Shown here: positions 24,613 to 34,075 of the stretch, piece after piece
Layout: each line of letters starts with the position of its first letter
How positions within the stretch are numbered: the first letter of the stretch is position 1
NCBI GenBank assembly: GCA_017431035.1
Contig: JAFRLW010000012.1
Coordinates: 1-64,000 of the forward strand
Length of the DNA stretch: 64,000 nucleotides
Direction: 5' to 3'
From: Clostridia bacterium
GTDB taxonomy: Bacteria; Bacillota; Clostridia; Oscillospirales; Acutalibacteraceae
Translations under genes and position numbers: made by a program
Notes under the pieces: generated by a model
What the model saw: the letters and a program-made list of their open reading frames with translations, nothing else
Database searches by the model: none
Told to the model about the DNA's origin: nothing

Positions 24613-24834
24613 TTACTTACCGAAAAGATTTCTTATTTTAGGGTCGTTTAATATCTTTTTTGCTGCGTTTTTATCGTTTATCAGTTTTAATAGCATTTGT
24701 TTTTCCGCAGGGGAAAGCGCCTTGCTTGCGGCGTTTATGTTTCCGTGCTTTATCGCTTCAACGTCACGCTCGTTTAGTTTTCCGCCTGAAGCCTTTATTA
24801 TGTTTCTTTTGATATTTTCAAACTTATCTGCCAT
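24613..24834 (-). CDS. Hypothetical small basic protein
   Basis: This 73-residue helical, lysine-rich protein begins MADKFENIKRNIIKASGGKL and ends NDPKIRNLFGK. It is the first gene of a three-gene group on the minus strand, with GGTGG before the ATG. It carries no catalytic motif, signal peptide or membrane segment. The clean codon structure and coupling to 24273-24611 support it as a real gene; its function is unknown. Confidence 0.6.
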   Translation of the reverse strand: MADKFENIKRNIIKASGGKLNERDVEAIKHGNINAASKALSPAEKQMLLKLINDKNAAKKILNDPKIRNLFGK

Positions 24835-24929
24835 AATATCCCACCTTAAAATAATTCTATTCTAAAATATGCCAAGAAAAGGCTTATGTTACAAAAAGTT
24901 TTTAATTGCCATTTTTTGTTATTTATCTC

Positions 24930-24958
24930 TTGTAATAATCTTCTTTTGATGTTATACT
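24930..24958 (+). promoter_or_regulatory. Promoter of pduL
   Basis: TTGTAA (24930-24935) and TATACT (24953-24958) are 17 bp apart, about 58 nt upstream of the pduL ATG. Confidence 0.7.
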
Positions 24959-25016
24959 TATAAGTAATAAAATTATATTAAATATTTCATTTTAATATGA
25001 AAAAGGAGTCTTTATA

Positions 25017-25589
25017 ATGAAAAAAGAATTTATTGTTGAAGTTTCTGCAAGACACGTTCACGTAACTAAAGAAACTTTGGAAAAACTTTTCGGAAAAGGT
25101 CACGAACTTACCCCCAAAAAAGACCTTTCACAACCCGGACAGTTTGCTTGTGAAGAAAAGGTTACCATAGTAGGCGAAAAGGGCAGCCTTAAAGCCTCTA
25201 TTTTAGGACCTTGCCGTCCTGAAGATCAGGTTGAGGTTTCTCTCACCGATGCAAGAAGTCTCGGCGTTACGGCTCCTATTCGTGAGTCGGGCGACGTTAA
25301 AGGTAGCGGAAAATGCAAACTTGTAGGTCCTTGCGGTGAGGTTGAACTCGCTGAGGGTGTTATCGCCGCTAAACGTCATATTCATATGACCGTTGCCGAC
25401 GGTGAGCGTTTTGGCATAACCGATAAACAAATCGTAAAGGTTAAAATCCCCACGGAGGGACGTGCCCTCATTTTTGATGACGTTGTTGCAAGAGTAAGCG
25501 ATAAATATGCTCTCGCTATGCATATTGATACAGACGAGGCGAACGCCGCCGCTCTTAGCGGCAGCATTATGGGTGAAATAGTTGAATAA
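25017..25589 (+). CDS. pduL: Phosphate propanoyl/acetyltransferase (PduL family)
   Basis: The 190-residue enzyme interconverts acyl-CoA and acyl phosphate. The two zinc-binding HxH motifs are present: ARHVHVT at about residues 12-18 and KRHIHMT at about 122-128, with GPCRPEDQVEVS between. The protein starts directly at the catalytic fold, without the N-terminal encapsulation peptide of microcompartment PduL, and no shell genes are nearby. It is therefore probably the cytosolic phosphotransacetylase of acetate or propionate metabolism. The GGAGTC site precedes the ATG. The 3' end overlaps hemW by 8 bp. Confidence 0.92.
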   Translation: MKKEFIVEVSARHVHVTKETLEKLFGKGHELTPKKDLSQPGQFACEEKVTIVGEKGSLKASILGPCRPEDQVEVSLTDARSLGVTAPIRESGDVKGSGKCKLVGPCGEVELAEGVIAAKRHIHMTVADGERFGITDKQIVKVKIPTEGRALIFDDVVARVSDKYALAMHIDTDEANAAALSGSIMGEIVE

Positions 25590-26676
25590 AGCGATAGGGC
25601 TTTATATCCACATCCCTTTTTGCAAACAAAAATGTTCTTATTGCGACTTTTATTCGCTAAAGCTCAAAAAAGGACAAATAGAAACTTATACAAGGTCGCT
25701 TATAAAGGTTGTGAGCGACCTTTGTAAGTATTACGGTATAAATGCGTTTTCCACCGTATATATCGGCGGCGGCACCCCCTCTCTTTTAGGGGAAAATATA
25801 ATTTTCCTTTTGGACTATATAAAGGATAATTTTAAGATTTCAAAAGGCGCTGAGATAACGGCGGAGGTAAACCCCGAAAGCGCAGGAGAGTTTTTGCCCT
25901 TTGCTGCTGCGGCAGGTGTAAACCGAATATCGTTTGGTATTCAGTCGTCAAGCGACGAAATGCTTAAAAAACTCGGCAGACTGCATACGGCAGAAGATGT
26001 TAAACAGGCGGTAAAACTTGCAAAAAGTCTTGGTTTTTCCAACATATCGGGCGATATTATGATAGGCCTGCCGGGCGAAGATATAACTGCGCTTAATAAG
26101 GATATTGATTTTTTGTTATCCCTTGATATAGAACATATTTCCTCTTACATATTAAAAAAAGAGGAGGGAACCCCTCTTTACATCAAAAACACACCTTTGC
26201 CGGACGACGATACCGTTGCAGACCTTTATCTTCATATGTCAAAAAGACTGACTTTGGCCGGATATTCTCACTACGAAATCTCGAACTTTGCAAGGGCGGG
26301 ATTTGAGGGACGACACAACCTCTCATATTGGCAGGATAAAGAATATTTAGGAGTAGGTCCTGCCGCTCATTCCTTTATAAACGGCAAAAGATTTTATTTT
26401 GAAAGGGATTTATCCTCTTTTCTTCAAAACCCCGTCACCGTGTTTGAGGATATAGGCGGAACAAAAACCGAAAAGTTTATGCTCTCCCTCAGGCTAAGCG
26501 AGGGCGTGAGAATAAAAGATTTTCCTTTTTTGCAAAATGATAAGGCAAAAGAAAAGATAGCGAGGTTCAAAGCCGCCTCTTGTCTTGAAACAAACAACGG
26601 CAAAATACATCTCACCGATAAGGGCTTTTTGATTTCAAACTATATTATTTCGGAGTTAATAGATGAAAACTTATAA
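25582..26676 (+). CDS. hemW: Radical SAM heme chaperone HemW
   Basis: This 364-residue radical SAM protein is homologous to oxygen-independent coproporphyrinogen oxidase. The cluster motif CKQKCSYCDFYS (about 14-25) is CxxxCxxC followed by F, not the fourth cysteine of HemN; this marks HemW, which inserts heme. GGGTPS and the C-terminal HemN domain (LSYWQDKEYLGVGPAAHS) are present. The TTG start lies inside the end of pduL. It begins a group with the phosphatase and ung genes. Confidence 0.9.
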   Translation: MNKAIGLYIHIPFCKQKCSYCDFYSLKLKKGQIETYTRSLIKVVSDLCKYYGINAFSTVYIGGGTPSLLGENIIFLLDYIKDNFKISKGAEITAEVNPESAGEFLPFAAAAGVNRISFGIQSSSDEMLKKLGRLHTAEDVKQAVKLAKSLGFSNISGDIMIGLPGEDITALNKDIDFLLSLDIEHISSYILKKEEGTPLYIKNTPLPDDDTVADLYLHMSKRLTLAGYSHYEISNFARAGFEGRHNLSYWQDKEYLGVGPAAHSFINGKRFYFERDLSSFLQNPVTVFEDIGGTKTEKFMLSLRLSEGVRIKDFPFLQNDKAKEKIARFKAASCLETNNGKIHLTDKGFLISNYIISELIDENL

Positions 26677-27268
26677 ATTGTATCTTTTAAGGCACGGGCT
26701 GACTGAGGCAAACCTAAAAGGATATTATGCCGGAAACCGCACCGACCTGCCTTTGTGTCCGGAGGGTAAAAAAATGCTATCGGACATAAAAAATGAGGGC
26801 GAACTGCCCGACATACAAAAACTTTATACCTCTCCGCTTTTAAGAGCAAGGCAGAGCGCAGAGATACTCTATCCCGGCTTTGAAGCCGAAAATATAGAAG
26901 AACTGACCGAGTATGATTTCGGAGATTTTGAGGGAAAGACCGCAGAGCAGCTTGAAAAAAACCCTGATTATAAAGACTGGACAAGCGGAAAAAATCCCGC
27001 AACTCCCGGCGGCGAGGACTATACCGATTTTGTAAAAAGGCTGGCGCTGGGGCTAAATCATATTGTTCGGGATATGATGAACGAGGGCATAACTACCGGT
27101 GCGGTGGTAATGCACGGCGGGGCTATTATGATGTTGTTATCCGCTTGCGCCGTTCCACGCAAGGCGCCGGTTGAGTGGACCTGCGACCCCGGTCGTGGTT
27201 TTGCCGTTAGAATTACACCGTCGCTTTATTACTCAAGCGGCGTTATAGAAGTTTTTGAGGCTATATAA
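26663..27268 (+). CDS. Histidine phosphatase family protein
   Basis: The 201-residue enzyme carries the branch-1 signature LLRHGLTEANLKG (about 8-20) with the phosphorylated histidine, LLRARQSAEIL and a second catalytic histidine in VVMHGGAIMM (around 148-157). It may be an alpha-ribazole-type phosphatase or a general phosphatase; the substrate is not determined. It overlaps the hemW end by 14 bp. Confidence 0.85.
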   Translation: MKTYKLYLLRHGLTEANLKGYYAGNRTDLPLCPEGKKMLSDIKNEGELPDIQKLYTSPLLRARQSAEILYPGFEAENIEELTEYDFGDFEGKTAEQLEKNPDYKDWTSGKNPATPGGEDYTDFVKRLALGLNHIVRDMMNEGITTGAVVMHGGAIMMLLSACAVPRKAPVEWTCDPGRGFAVRITPSLYYSSGVIEVFEAI

Positions 27269-27269
27269 T

Positions 27270-27932
27270 ATGGTTAATATAGGAAACGACTGGGACGAAA
27301 TACTAAAAGACGAGTGGCAAAAACCCTATTATAAAAATCTCCGCTCATTTTTAAAAGAGGAATACCGCACAAAAAAGATATACCCTAAAGCCGAAGATAT
27401 TTTTGCATCTCTTAAAAACTCTTCCTTTGCTGATACGAGGGTGGTTATAATCGGGCAAGACCCCTATCACGGCGAAAATCAGGCTATGGGACTTTGCTTT
27501 TCGGTAAAAAAAGGCGTTCCGCTTCCGCCAAGCCTTAAAAACATCTATAAAGAGATGAAGGAGGATGTCGGCGTAGATAATTTTTCAAGCGGCGACCTCA
27601 CCCCCATAGCAAAACAGGGTGTACTTCTTCTCAACACAACTCTCACCGTCAGAGAGGGGGCGCCCAAAAGCCACGCCGGAAAAGGTTGGGAAATCTTCAC
27701 CGACCGTGTTATAAGCGAAATCAACAAAAAAGAGACGCCCGTTGTCTTTCTTCTTTGGGGAAACGACGCTAAGAAAAAAGCAAAAATTATCGATAACCCC
27801 ATACATTTTAAGTATGAAGCGGCGCACCCGAGTCCGCTCTCTGTAAGAGGTTTTTTAGGGTGTAAACATTTTTCACTTTGCAATGAAACGCTAATTGCAA
27901 CAGGACAAAAACCGATAAATTGGGAGGTATAA
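27270..27932 (+). CDS. ung: Uracil-DNA glycosylase (family 1)
   Basis: The 220-residue base-excision enzyme removes uracil from DNA. Motif GQDPYHGENQAMGLCFSV supplies the catalytic Asp and the uracil-binding histidine. LLLNTTLTVREG and HPSPLSVRG (minor-groove loop) are intact. I chose ATG 27270 over the in-frame 27255, because MVNIGNDWDEIL is the usual start. It follows the phosphatase by one base. Confidence 0.95.
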   Translation: MVNIGNDWDEILKDEWQKPYYKNLRSFLKEEYRTKKIYPKAEDIFASLKNSSFADTRVVIIGQDPYHGENQAMGLCFSVKKGVPLPPSLKNIYKEMKEDVGVDNFSSGDLTPIAKQGVLLLNTTLTVREGAPKSHAGKGWEIFTDRVISEINKKETPVVFLLWGNDAKKKAKIIDNPIHFKYEAAHPSPLSVRGFLGCKHFSLCNETLIATGQKPINWEV

Positions 27933-27936
27933 AACA

Positions 27937-28209
27937 ATGGAATATATGTCAACAGGTATGATAAGACCCATAGACAAAATGGGCAGAGTGGTAATACCGA
28001 AAGAAATGCGTGAGTACCTCGGTATCACCGACGACGGCGATAGATTTGAAATAACTCTAAAAGGAAACGCCATAATTCTTCGCAAGTTTCAACCGACCTG
28101 CATATTTTGCGGCCGCCTTGCCGACAGCATTGAATATAACAATATAATTGTTTGCAAAGACTGCGTTGATAAACTGCGTGAAGTTAAAGAACAAAATCCC
28201 GGAGTATAA
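27937..28209 (+). CDS. AbrB/SpoVT-type regulator with C-terminal zinc ribbon
   Basis: The 90-residue protein has an N-terminal SpoVT_AbrB swapped-hairpin domain, GMIRPIDKMGRVVIPKEMRE at about residues 7-26. A CxxC-x17-CxxC zinc ribbon follows (CIFCGRL at about 58-64 and CKDCVDK at about 78-84). Such fusions are transition-state-like DNA-binding regulators. Target genes are unknown. The gene starts four bases after the ung stop with GGAGG, so it is part of that transcript. Confidence 0.85.
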   Translation: MEYMSTGMIRPIDKMGRVVIPKEMREYLGITDDGDRFEITLKGNAIILRKFQPTCIFCGRLADSIEYNNIIVCKDCVDKLREVKEQNPGV

Positions 28210-28224
28210 AAAGTCCCGGAATAT

Positions 28225-28254
28225 AAAAAAAGCACCCTTTCGGGTGCTTTTTTT
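28225..28254. terminator. Bidirectional terminator
   Basis: AAAAAAAGCACCC and GGGTGCTTTTTTT pair across a four-base loop. It separates the AbrB-like gene from the convergent transporter gene. Confidence 0.9.
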
Positions 28255-28265
28255 ATATTGTTTTT

Positions 28266-29465
28266 TTATAATGCCATAATAATTATTTTTGCCGCAAGTA
28301 CAACGCATACAAGCGCTATCGGATAGGTTGCAGCGTAGGAAGAAGATATTTCGTCGGTTTCGGCAACCGAGATTAAAGTGCCGAGCGCCGGAGTACTTGT
28401 CATACCGCCGGTAATTGAGGCAAGGTTATTAAGTATTCCGAACTTGAAGACGAACTTAGAAACGAAATATCCTATAAGCATCGGGACAAGCGTTATGAGT
28501 GCGCCGTAGAAGAAGTAGATCGCTTTGAAGTGGGTTACAAAGTTTACACCGCCCGGAACGCCTGCGCCTATAAGGAAGAGGCAAAGGCCTAACTCTCTCA
28601 TAAAGTTTAATGTGTTTTTGTTGACCGAGAGGCTGATTTTGCCTATACGTCCGAAGTGACCTACAATAAGTCCCATTATAAGCGTTCCGCCCGAAGTGCC
28701 GAGTGAGAAGTTGATACCGGGGATTTTGAAAGCTCCGAGTACCATACCAAGCGCCACGGTCATAACAAACGGGAATATATCAAAAGTATCGATGCGAACG
28801 AGTTTGCCGTTTACTTTTTTGATATTAACCTCGCCGGCGGAAACGATTTTTTCTCTTTCTTTTGCCATATCCACCTTTTCAAATCGGGGCATAAGCTGAA
28901 CAAAGAATACAACGCCCAGCACTCCGAAAAGATAGGCTATTCCGTAGCCCGACGTAACGGCGCTTTCTCCGACTTCGCCTGCAACCTCTTTTGCGGCGGA
29001 AAGACCGGGGGTAGAGGTTAAAGCGCCGGTCATAAGACCTACCGCCATATTTTTATCTACATTGCCGAACTTTATTATAAGCATAGTAATCAGTGCGCCT
29101 GATGCTATAACGATAAGTCCGTTAAAGATATATCCTATTGCTTTTTTATTAAAATTGCGAAAGAACTTAGGTCCTGCAATCAGTCCGACGGCGGTTACAA
29201 AGAGCGCCGTTCCAAGACTTGAAACAAAGGAATAATTTGCTTTTATTGAGTCGCTGAAAAGCGCTATTTCGGTACCGCCTAAAGTAAAAGACGGAACTTT
29301 GTTTGCGAGAACACCGAAAAGCAGCGCTACAACAAGCACGCCTGCCGTGCCGAGCGAAATGCCTTTTATTTTTATTCCGCCAAGCAGATAGCCGAGTGCG
29401 GCAATAACGAAAACGCAAAAGAGAGGAGTTATCATTTTAGCGATAACGCTTGATATATATACCAT
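28266..29465 (-). CDS. AspT/YidE-family transporter (possible succinate exchanger)
   Basis: The 399-residue membrane protein has about ten helices and two copies of the AspT/YidE/YbjL motif, TGALTSTPGLSAA and TGGMTSTPALGTL. The TrkA-C regulatory insert of larger members is absent, and a hydrophilic loop (about 190-220) replaces it. Family members include the aspartate:alanine exchanger AspT and the succinate exporter SucE. Being the last gene of kor-suc suggests a dicarboxylate, likely succinate, but the substrate is inferred. Confidence 0.8.
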   Translation of the reverse strand: MVYISSVIAKMITPLFCVFVIAALGYLLGGIKIKGISLGTAGVLVVALLFGVLANKVPSFTLGGTEIALFSDSIKANYSFVSSLGTALFVTAVGLIAGPKFFRNFNKKAIGYIFNGLIVIASGALITMLIIKFGNVDKNMAVGLMTGALTSTPGLSAAKEVAGEVGESAVTSGYGIAYLFGVLGVVFFVQLMPRFEKVDMAKEREKIVSAGEVNIKKVNGKLVRIDTFDIFPFVMTVALGMVLGAFKIPGINFSLGTSGGTLIMGLIVGHFGRIGKISLSVNKNTLNFMRELGLCLFLIGAGVPGGVNFVTHFKAIYFFYGALITLVPMLIGYFVSKFVFKFGILNNLASITGGMTSTPALGTLISVAETDEISSSYAATYPIALVCVVLAAKIIIMAL

Positions 29466-29477
29466 TATTATTTCCCC

Positions 29478-30377
29478 TTATCCTAACAGTTTTTCATATA
29501 CACCGGCACGCTTTGCGGCGGTGACAAGAGCCTCACCGATTTTATCGGGTGTTGGGGCAACAACCACTCCGCAAGACTCGAGCGCCTCGATTTTTCCTGC
29601 GGCGGTACCCTTTCCGCCGGAGATAATAGCGCCGGCGTGTCCCATACGTTTGCCCTTAGGTGCGGTTTGACCTGAAATAAAGGAGGCAACAGGTTTGGTC
29701 ATATGGTCACGGATGAATTCAGCCGCTTCCTCCTCACCGCTTCCGCCTATTTCACCTATCATAACAACGGCGTAGGTATCTTCATCGTTTTCAAACATTT
29801 TAAGCACGTCGACAAAGCCGAGACCTCTTATCGGGTCGCCGCCTATACCAACGGCGGTGGACTGACCGATACCACGAACGGACAACTGATTTACCGCCTC
29901 ATAGGTTAAGGTTCCGCTTCTTGAAATAACGCCTACGTGACCGGGTTTATGAATATATCCCGGCAAAATACCTGCTTTTGCCTTTCCGGGAGAAATAAGT
30001 CCCGGACAGTTGGGTCCTACAAGTTTTGTCTTTTTACCGATAAGATAATTCTTTACTCTTGCCATATCGAGTACGGGAATGCCCTCGGTTATACAAACAA
30101 CAAGGTCAAGTTCCGCATCAATGGCCTCAAAAATAGAGTCGGCGGCAAAACGGGGAGGAACGTATATAATAGAAGCGTTGGCGTTTGTGGCGGCTTTTGC
30201 CTCTTTTACGGTGTCAAAAACCGGAACGCCGAGAACCTCTTCTCCTCCTTTACCGGGTGTTACGCCGGCAACAACCTTTGTGCCGTATTCTAACATTTGT
30301 TCGGTGTGGAAACGTCCCTGTCCGCCGGTAATTCCCTGAACAATAAGTCTTGTGCGATTATCTATTAAAATACTCAT
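29478..30377 (-). CDS. sucD: Succinate--CoA ligase subunit alpha
   Basis: The 299-residue alpha subunit binds CoA and carries the phosphohistidine. The CoA site is near [14 protein letters not shown], and the active histidine lies in [13 protein letters not shown] (about residue 245). With SucC it converts succinyl-CoA to succinate and ATP. The start is ATG 30377, with GGAGGT at correct spacing; it shares one base with the sucC stop. Confidence 0.95.
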   Translation of the reverse strand: MSILIDNRTRLIVQGITGGQGRFHTEQMLEYGTKVVAGVTPGKGGEEVLGVPVFDTVKEAKAATNANASIIYVPPRFAADSIFEAIDAELDLVVCITEGIPVLDMARVKNYLIGKKTKLVGPNCPGLISPGKAKAGILPGYIHKPGHVGVISRSGTLTYEAVNQLSVRGIGQSTAVGIGGDPIRGLGFVDVLKMFENDEDTYAVVMIGEIGGSGEEEAAEFIRDHMTKPVASFISGQTAPKGKRMGHAGAIISGGKGTAAGKIEALESCGVVVAPTPDKIGEALVTAAKRAGVYEKLLG

Positions 30378-31543
30378 CACTCATTACCTCCGTTAGCGGC
30401 GTTTACAGCCTTTCTTGCCGCATCAGCCATATCTTCAGCGGCGATTATATTAAGACCTGATTTTTGTAATATCTCTTTTCCTTTTTCAACGTTAGTTCCC
30501 TCAAGGCGAACTATAAGCGGTACGCTGATACCAAGTTTGTTTGCGGCGGCAACTATACCTTCGGCTATAATATCGCAACGCATAATTCCACCGAATATAT
30601 TAACCATTATTGCTTTAACATTCGGGTCGGAAAGCAAAATCTCAAATGCGGCGGTGACCTTTTCGGTGGTAGCCGAGCCGCCAACATCAAGGAAGTTTGC
30701 GGGGCTTCCGCCGAACTTACTGATAATATCCATAGTAGCCATAGCAAGACCGGCACCGTTTACAAGGCAACCGATACTGCCCGAAAGGCTGATATAGTTA
30801 AGGTCAAACTCACTTGCTTTTACCTCTTTCGGATCCTCTTCGAGAACGTCACGAAGTTCAACAATCTCCGGGTGGCGCATAAGAGCGTTATCGTCAAAGG
30901 TGATTTTGGCGTCAAGCGCAAAGAGTTTATCGTTTCCGTCGATTATAAGGGGGTTGATTTCAACAAGCGAGCAGTTTTTCTCTACAAAAAGTTTTATCAT
31001 AGCACGAAGCATATTTACAAAATCTTTTGTCAGTTCTGCCGGAATACCCATACGGCGAGCAACCTCTAAACCGTTGTAGTTGTGATATCCCTCATAAACC
31101 GAGACGTTTTCTTTTATTATCATCTCAGGGCTGTTAGCCGCCATTTCCTCAATTTCGGTGCCGCCTGCCGCCGAAGCGATTATTACAAGTCCGGCGTTCT
31201 CATTATCAACGGTAATTGAGAGGTAATACTCTTTTTTTATCTCGTTTGCGGGGGTTACAAGAACTTTATGTACGGTTTTTCCCTCAGGACCGGTTTGTTT
31301 GGTAACAAGGCACATACCGAGCATATTATCGGCTATCTCTCTGGCTTCGAGCGGAGTATTGGCGAGTTTTACACCGCCGCCTTTTCCACGTCCGCCTGAG
31401 TGGATTTGTGCTTTAACAACACATTTGCCGAGTTTTTCAGCGGCTTCGTACACCTCTTCGGCAGTTTCGCAAAGATAACCTGTATCGGTGTTTATACCGT
31501 AGTCCGCCATTATCTTTTTGGCTTGATATTCGTGTATTTTCAT
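30377..31543 (-). CDS. sucC: Succinate--CoA ligase (ADP-forming) subunit beta
   Basis: The 388-residue beta subunit has an N-terminal ATP-grasp fold ([33 protein letters not shown] at about 46-61). The CoA-ligase domain contains [18 protein letters not shown] and [15 protein letters not shown]. The length is normal. It overlaps korC by four bases and sucD by one, so it belongs to the same operon. Confidence 0.95.
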   Translation of the reverse strand: MKIHEYQAKKIMADYGINTDTGYLCETAEEVYEAAEKLGKCVVKAQIHSGGRGKGGGVKLANTPLEAREIADNMLGMCLVTKQTGPEGKTVHKVLVTPANEIKKEYYLSITVDNENAGLVIIASAAGGTEIEEMAANSPEMIIKENVSVYEGYHNYNGLEVARRMGIPAELTKDFVNMLRAMIKLFVEKNCSLVEINPLIIDGNDKLFALDAKITFDDNALMRHPEIVELRDVLEEDPKEVKASEFDLNYISLSGSIGCLVNGAGLAMATMDIISKFGGSPANFLDVGGSATTEKVTAAFEILLSDPNVKAIMVNIFGGIMRCDIIAEGIVAAANKLGISVPLIVRLEGTNVEKGKEILQKSGLNIIAAEDMADAARKAVNAANGGNE

Positions 31544-32085
31544 ATGTTCTCTCCTTTTTTAATAAGGGATAGACCTTCTTCCAAAGCTTTTTGGTTGAGC
31601 GCCTCAGTGCCTTTCGGTATATGCATAAATACCGCCGTTTTAAGACTTTCGTCATCAACGATATTTAAGAGTCCGTTAATAGCGGCAACCGCAACTATGT
31701 TAGCGGTCATCAGTTTTCCTACCTTTTCCGCCGCAGTGTGCAGAATAGGAAGTTTAACAACCTTATTATTTTTAATGCTGTCGGGCGCTGTCAAGGTATC
31801 GTCTATAAGAACAAGACAGTCGGCAGGAAGATTAGCGCTGTATTTATCAAGTGATTTTTGAGTGAGCGCCATAAGGAAAGACGGAGTTCTGACCTTTGTG
31901 AAACCGATTTCTTCGTCTGAAACGATAACTTCGGCTTTGCAAGCGCCTCCACGTGCCTCAGGTCCGTAGGACTGGCTTTGAGCCGTATGTTTTCCGGCGA
32001 TTACCGCCGCCTCTGCCAAAATAACGGTGGCAAGTATAATTCCCTGACCGCCTGAACCGGCAAGTCTGATTTCCATTTGACTCAT
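31540..32085 (-). CDS. korC: 2-oxoacid:ferredoxin oxidoreductase subunit gamma
   Basis: The 181-residue gamma domain starts EIRLAGSGGQGIILATVILA. The conserved SQSYGPEARGGACKAEVIVS is at about residues 36-55. It works with KorA, KorB and KorD to decarboxylate 2-oxoglutarate (or another 2-oxoacid) with CoA and ferredoxin. It overlaps korB by one base and sucC by four. Confidence 0.92.
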   Translation of the reverse strand: MSQMEIRLAGSGGQGIILATVILAEAAVIAGKHTAQSQSYGPEARGGACKAEVIVSDEEIGFTKVRTPSFLMALTQKSLDKYSANLPADCLVLIDDTLTAPDSIKNNKVVKLPILHTAAEKVGKLMTANIVAVAAINGLLNIVDDESLKTAVFMHIPKGTEALNQKALEEGLSLIKKGENI

Positions 32086-32945
32086 TATTTATTGCCTCCT
32101 TTAACCTTTTCGACAAGTTTTGCATACTCTTCAGAATACTCGGGGGCTTCTTTATCACGCAAAACACCGATAACAATTTTGCCGTTTAGTTCTTCCTCGG
32201 TCATTGTTTTTGCTTTTTCAACCATAACGGTATTATCTTTTTGGTATCTCATCATATCAACGGCGCTGCCTTTTTTGTTCTTTCTGCCGTAATAGGTCGG
32301 GCAAAGAGAAGCAACGTCGATAATTGAAAAGCCTTTGTGGCGAATACCTTTTTCAATGGTCTTTGCGAGTAATGCCGAATGATAAACGGCACCTCTTGCG
32401 GCAAAAGTTGCACCGGCGCCCATAGCAAGTTCGGCTATATCAAAGGGCTGGTCAATGTTGCCGTAGGGGGCGGTTGTGCCGTATTCAAGGTGAGGTGTTG
32501 TCGGCGAATACTGACCGCCGGTCATACCGTAGATGTTGTTGTTCATAACAACAACGGTAAGTCCTATATTACGGCGAGCGGCGTGGATGAGGTGGTTTCC
32601 GCCTATTGCAGAAGAGTCGCCGTCACCGGTGATAACAATAACTTCAAGTTCGGGATGAGCCATTTTGATACCGGTGGCAAAGGCTATTGCTCTGCCGTGG
32701 GTGGTGTGCAGCGAGTTGCAGTCTATGTATCCTGCCGCACGGCTTGAACAACCGATACCCGATACAAGAACGGTTTTGTTTCGGTCAATTTTTGCGTTTT
32801 CCATAGCCTGCGCTATAGCACGGAGAATAATTCCGTTTCCGCATCCGGGGCACCAAATATGAGGCAGATGCTCAGGGCGCATATACTTATATATGATGTC
32901 TGCGGTGTTCATTGTGTTTTTGCTGACATTTGTCATATCTACCAT
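32085..32945 (-). CDS. korB: 2-oxoacid:ferredoxin oxidoreductase subunit beta (TPP)
   Basis: The 286-residue subunit binds thiamine pyrophosphate: GDGDSSAIGGNHLIHAARRN with the NNNIYGMTGGQYSPTTP block is typical. HIWCPGCGNGIILRAIAQA near residue 23 carries the conserved CPGCG. Neighbouring sucCD favours 2-oxoglutarate. It is spaced five bases from korA. Confidence 0.93.
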   Translation of the reverse strand: MVDMTNVSKNTMNTADIIYKYMRPEHLPHIWCPGCGNGIILRAIAQAMENAKIDRNKTVLVSGIGCSSRAAGYIDCNSLHTTHGRAIAFATGIKMAHPELEVIVITGDGDSSAIGGNHLIHAARRNIGLTVVVMNNNIYGMTGGQYSPTTPHLEYGTTAPYGNIDQPFDIAELAMGAGATFAARGAVYHSALLAKTIEKGIRHKGFSIIDVASLCPTYYGRKNKKGSAVDMMRYQKDNTVMVEKAKTMTEEELNGKIVIGVLRDKEAPEYSEEYAKLVEKVKGGNK

Positions 32946-32950
32946 AGTAT

Positions 32951-34075
32951 TCAGTCCTCCTTCTCAATTTTGGCAAGTATTTCGTCCGGTGTGATAACGG
33001 TACCGTCTATCTTGCCTACAAACTCTATTATTTTATCGTTGCCGACAACACGTCTTACCTCGTTTACAAGTTGACCCCAGTTGTGCTCGGCAACAACTAT
33101 CTTTTTAACATTTTTCATAGCCTCTTTGAGTTCTTTGTCTGCAAAGGGCCAAATGGTTATCGGGCGGAACATTCCGCACTTGATACCCTTTTTCCTGGCG
33201 GTTTCCACTGCGGAAGAAGCGGCTCTTGCCGTACCGCCAAAGCAGAAGACTGCAACCTCGGCGTCTTCCATATGGGTTTCTTCAACCTCAACTATATCGT
33301 CGTAGTTGTTCTCTATCTTTTTCATAAGACGGGTTACAAGGTCGCCGGCTATCTTTGTATCGTTGGTGGGGAAACCGCTTTCGTCGTGCAAGAGACCGGT
33401 TATATTGTATCTTTGTCCCTCGCCAAACGGCGCCATAGCCGGAATAAGATTATCGGTCGGCGCATAGGCGGGACGTTTCGGATGGGGGTTTTCTACCGTC
33501 GGACGATTTATCACCTCAACGTTTTCGGGTATTTCAATTCCCTCACGCAAATGACCTATAATTTCATCCATAAGGAAGATAACGGGCGTTCTGTATTTTT
33601 CGGCAAGGTTAAAGCAACGAACCGCCAAGGTGTAGCACTCTTTAACCGAGGAGGGAGCAATAGCGATAATCGGGTGGTCGCCGTGGGTGCCCCATTTTGC
33701 CATCATAACGTCGCCTTGCGAGGGCGAAGTCGGAAGACCGGTTGAGGGTCCCGAACGCTGAACGTCAACAACAACGAGCGGAACTTCCGCAAGGCAGGCG
33801 TAACCGAGGTTTTCCTGTTTGAGTGAAAAGCCCGGTCCGCTTGTTGCGGTCATAGATTTAACTCCCGCAACTGAAGCGCCTATCGCACAGGCGATAGAGG
33901 CGATTTCGTCTTCCATTTGAATAAACTTGCCGCCTACTTTCGGCAGGCGAACGGCGGAAACTTCCGCTATTTCGGTGGAGGGTGTTATCGGATAACCGGC
34001 ATAAAAACGCATTCCGGCGGCTATAGCGCCCTCAACGCAAGCCTCATTACCCTGCATTAAAACGGTTTTTGCCAT
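32951..34075 (-). CDS. korA: 2-oxoacid:ferredoxin oxidoreductase subunit alpha
   Basis: The 374-residue alpha subunit contains GNEACVEGAIAAGMRFYAGY, PITPSTEIAE, the MEDEIASIACAIGAS segment and ATSGPGFSLKQENLGYA. Domain order fits the KorA/VorB type without a fused gamma domain, which is encoded by korC. It overlaps korD by one base. Substrate is assigned as 2-oxoglutarate from the adjacent sucCD. Confidence 0.93.
   Translation of the reverse strand: MAKTVLMQGNEACVEGAIAAGMRFYAGYPITPSTEIAEVSAVRLPKVGGKFIQMEDEIASIACAIGASVAGVKSMTATSGPGFSLKQENLGYACLAEVPLVVVDVQRSGPSTGLPTSPSQGDVMMAKWGTHGDHPIIAIAPSSVKECYTLAVRCFNLAEKYRTPVIFLMDEIIGHLREGIEIPENVEVINRPTVENPHPKRPAYAPTDNLIPAMAPFGEGQRYNITGLLHDESGFPTNDTKIAGDLVTRLMKKIENNYDDIVEVEETHMEDAEVAVFCFGGTARAASSAVETARKKGIKCGMFRPITIWPFADKELKEAMKNVKKIVVAEHNWGQLVNEVRRVVGNDKIIEFVGKIDGTVITPDEILAKIEKED

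Noticed and set aside
25017..25589. Part of a bacterial microcompartment locus
   Set aside because: No BMC shell or aldehyde dehydrogenase gene nearby, and the encapsulation peptide is missing.
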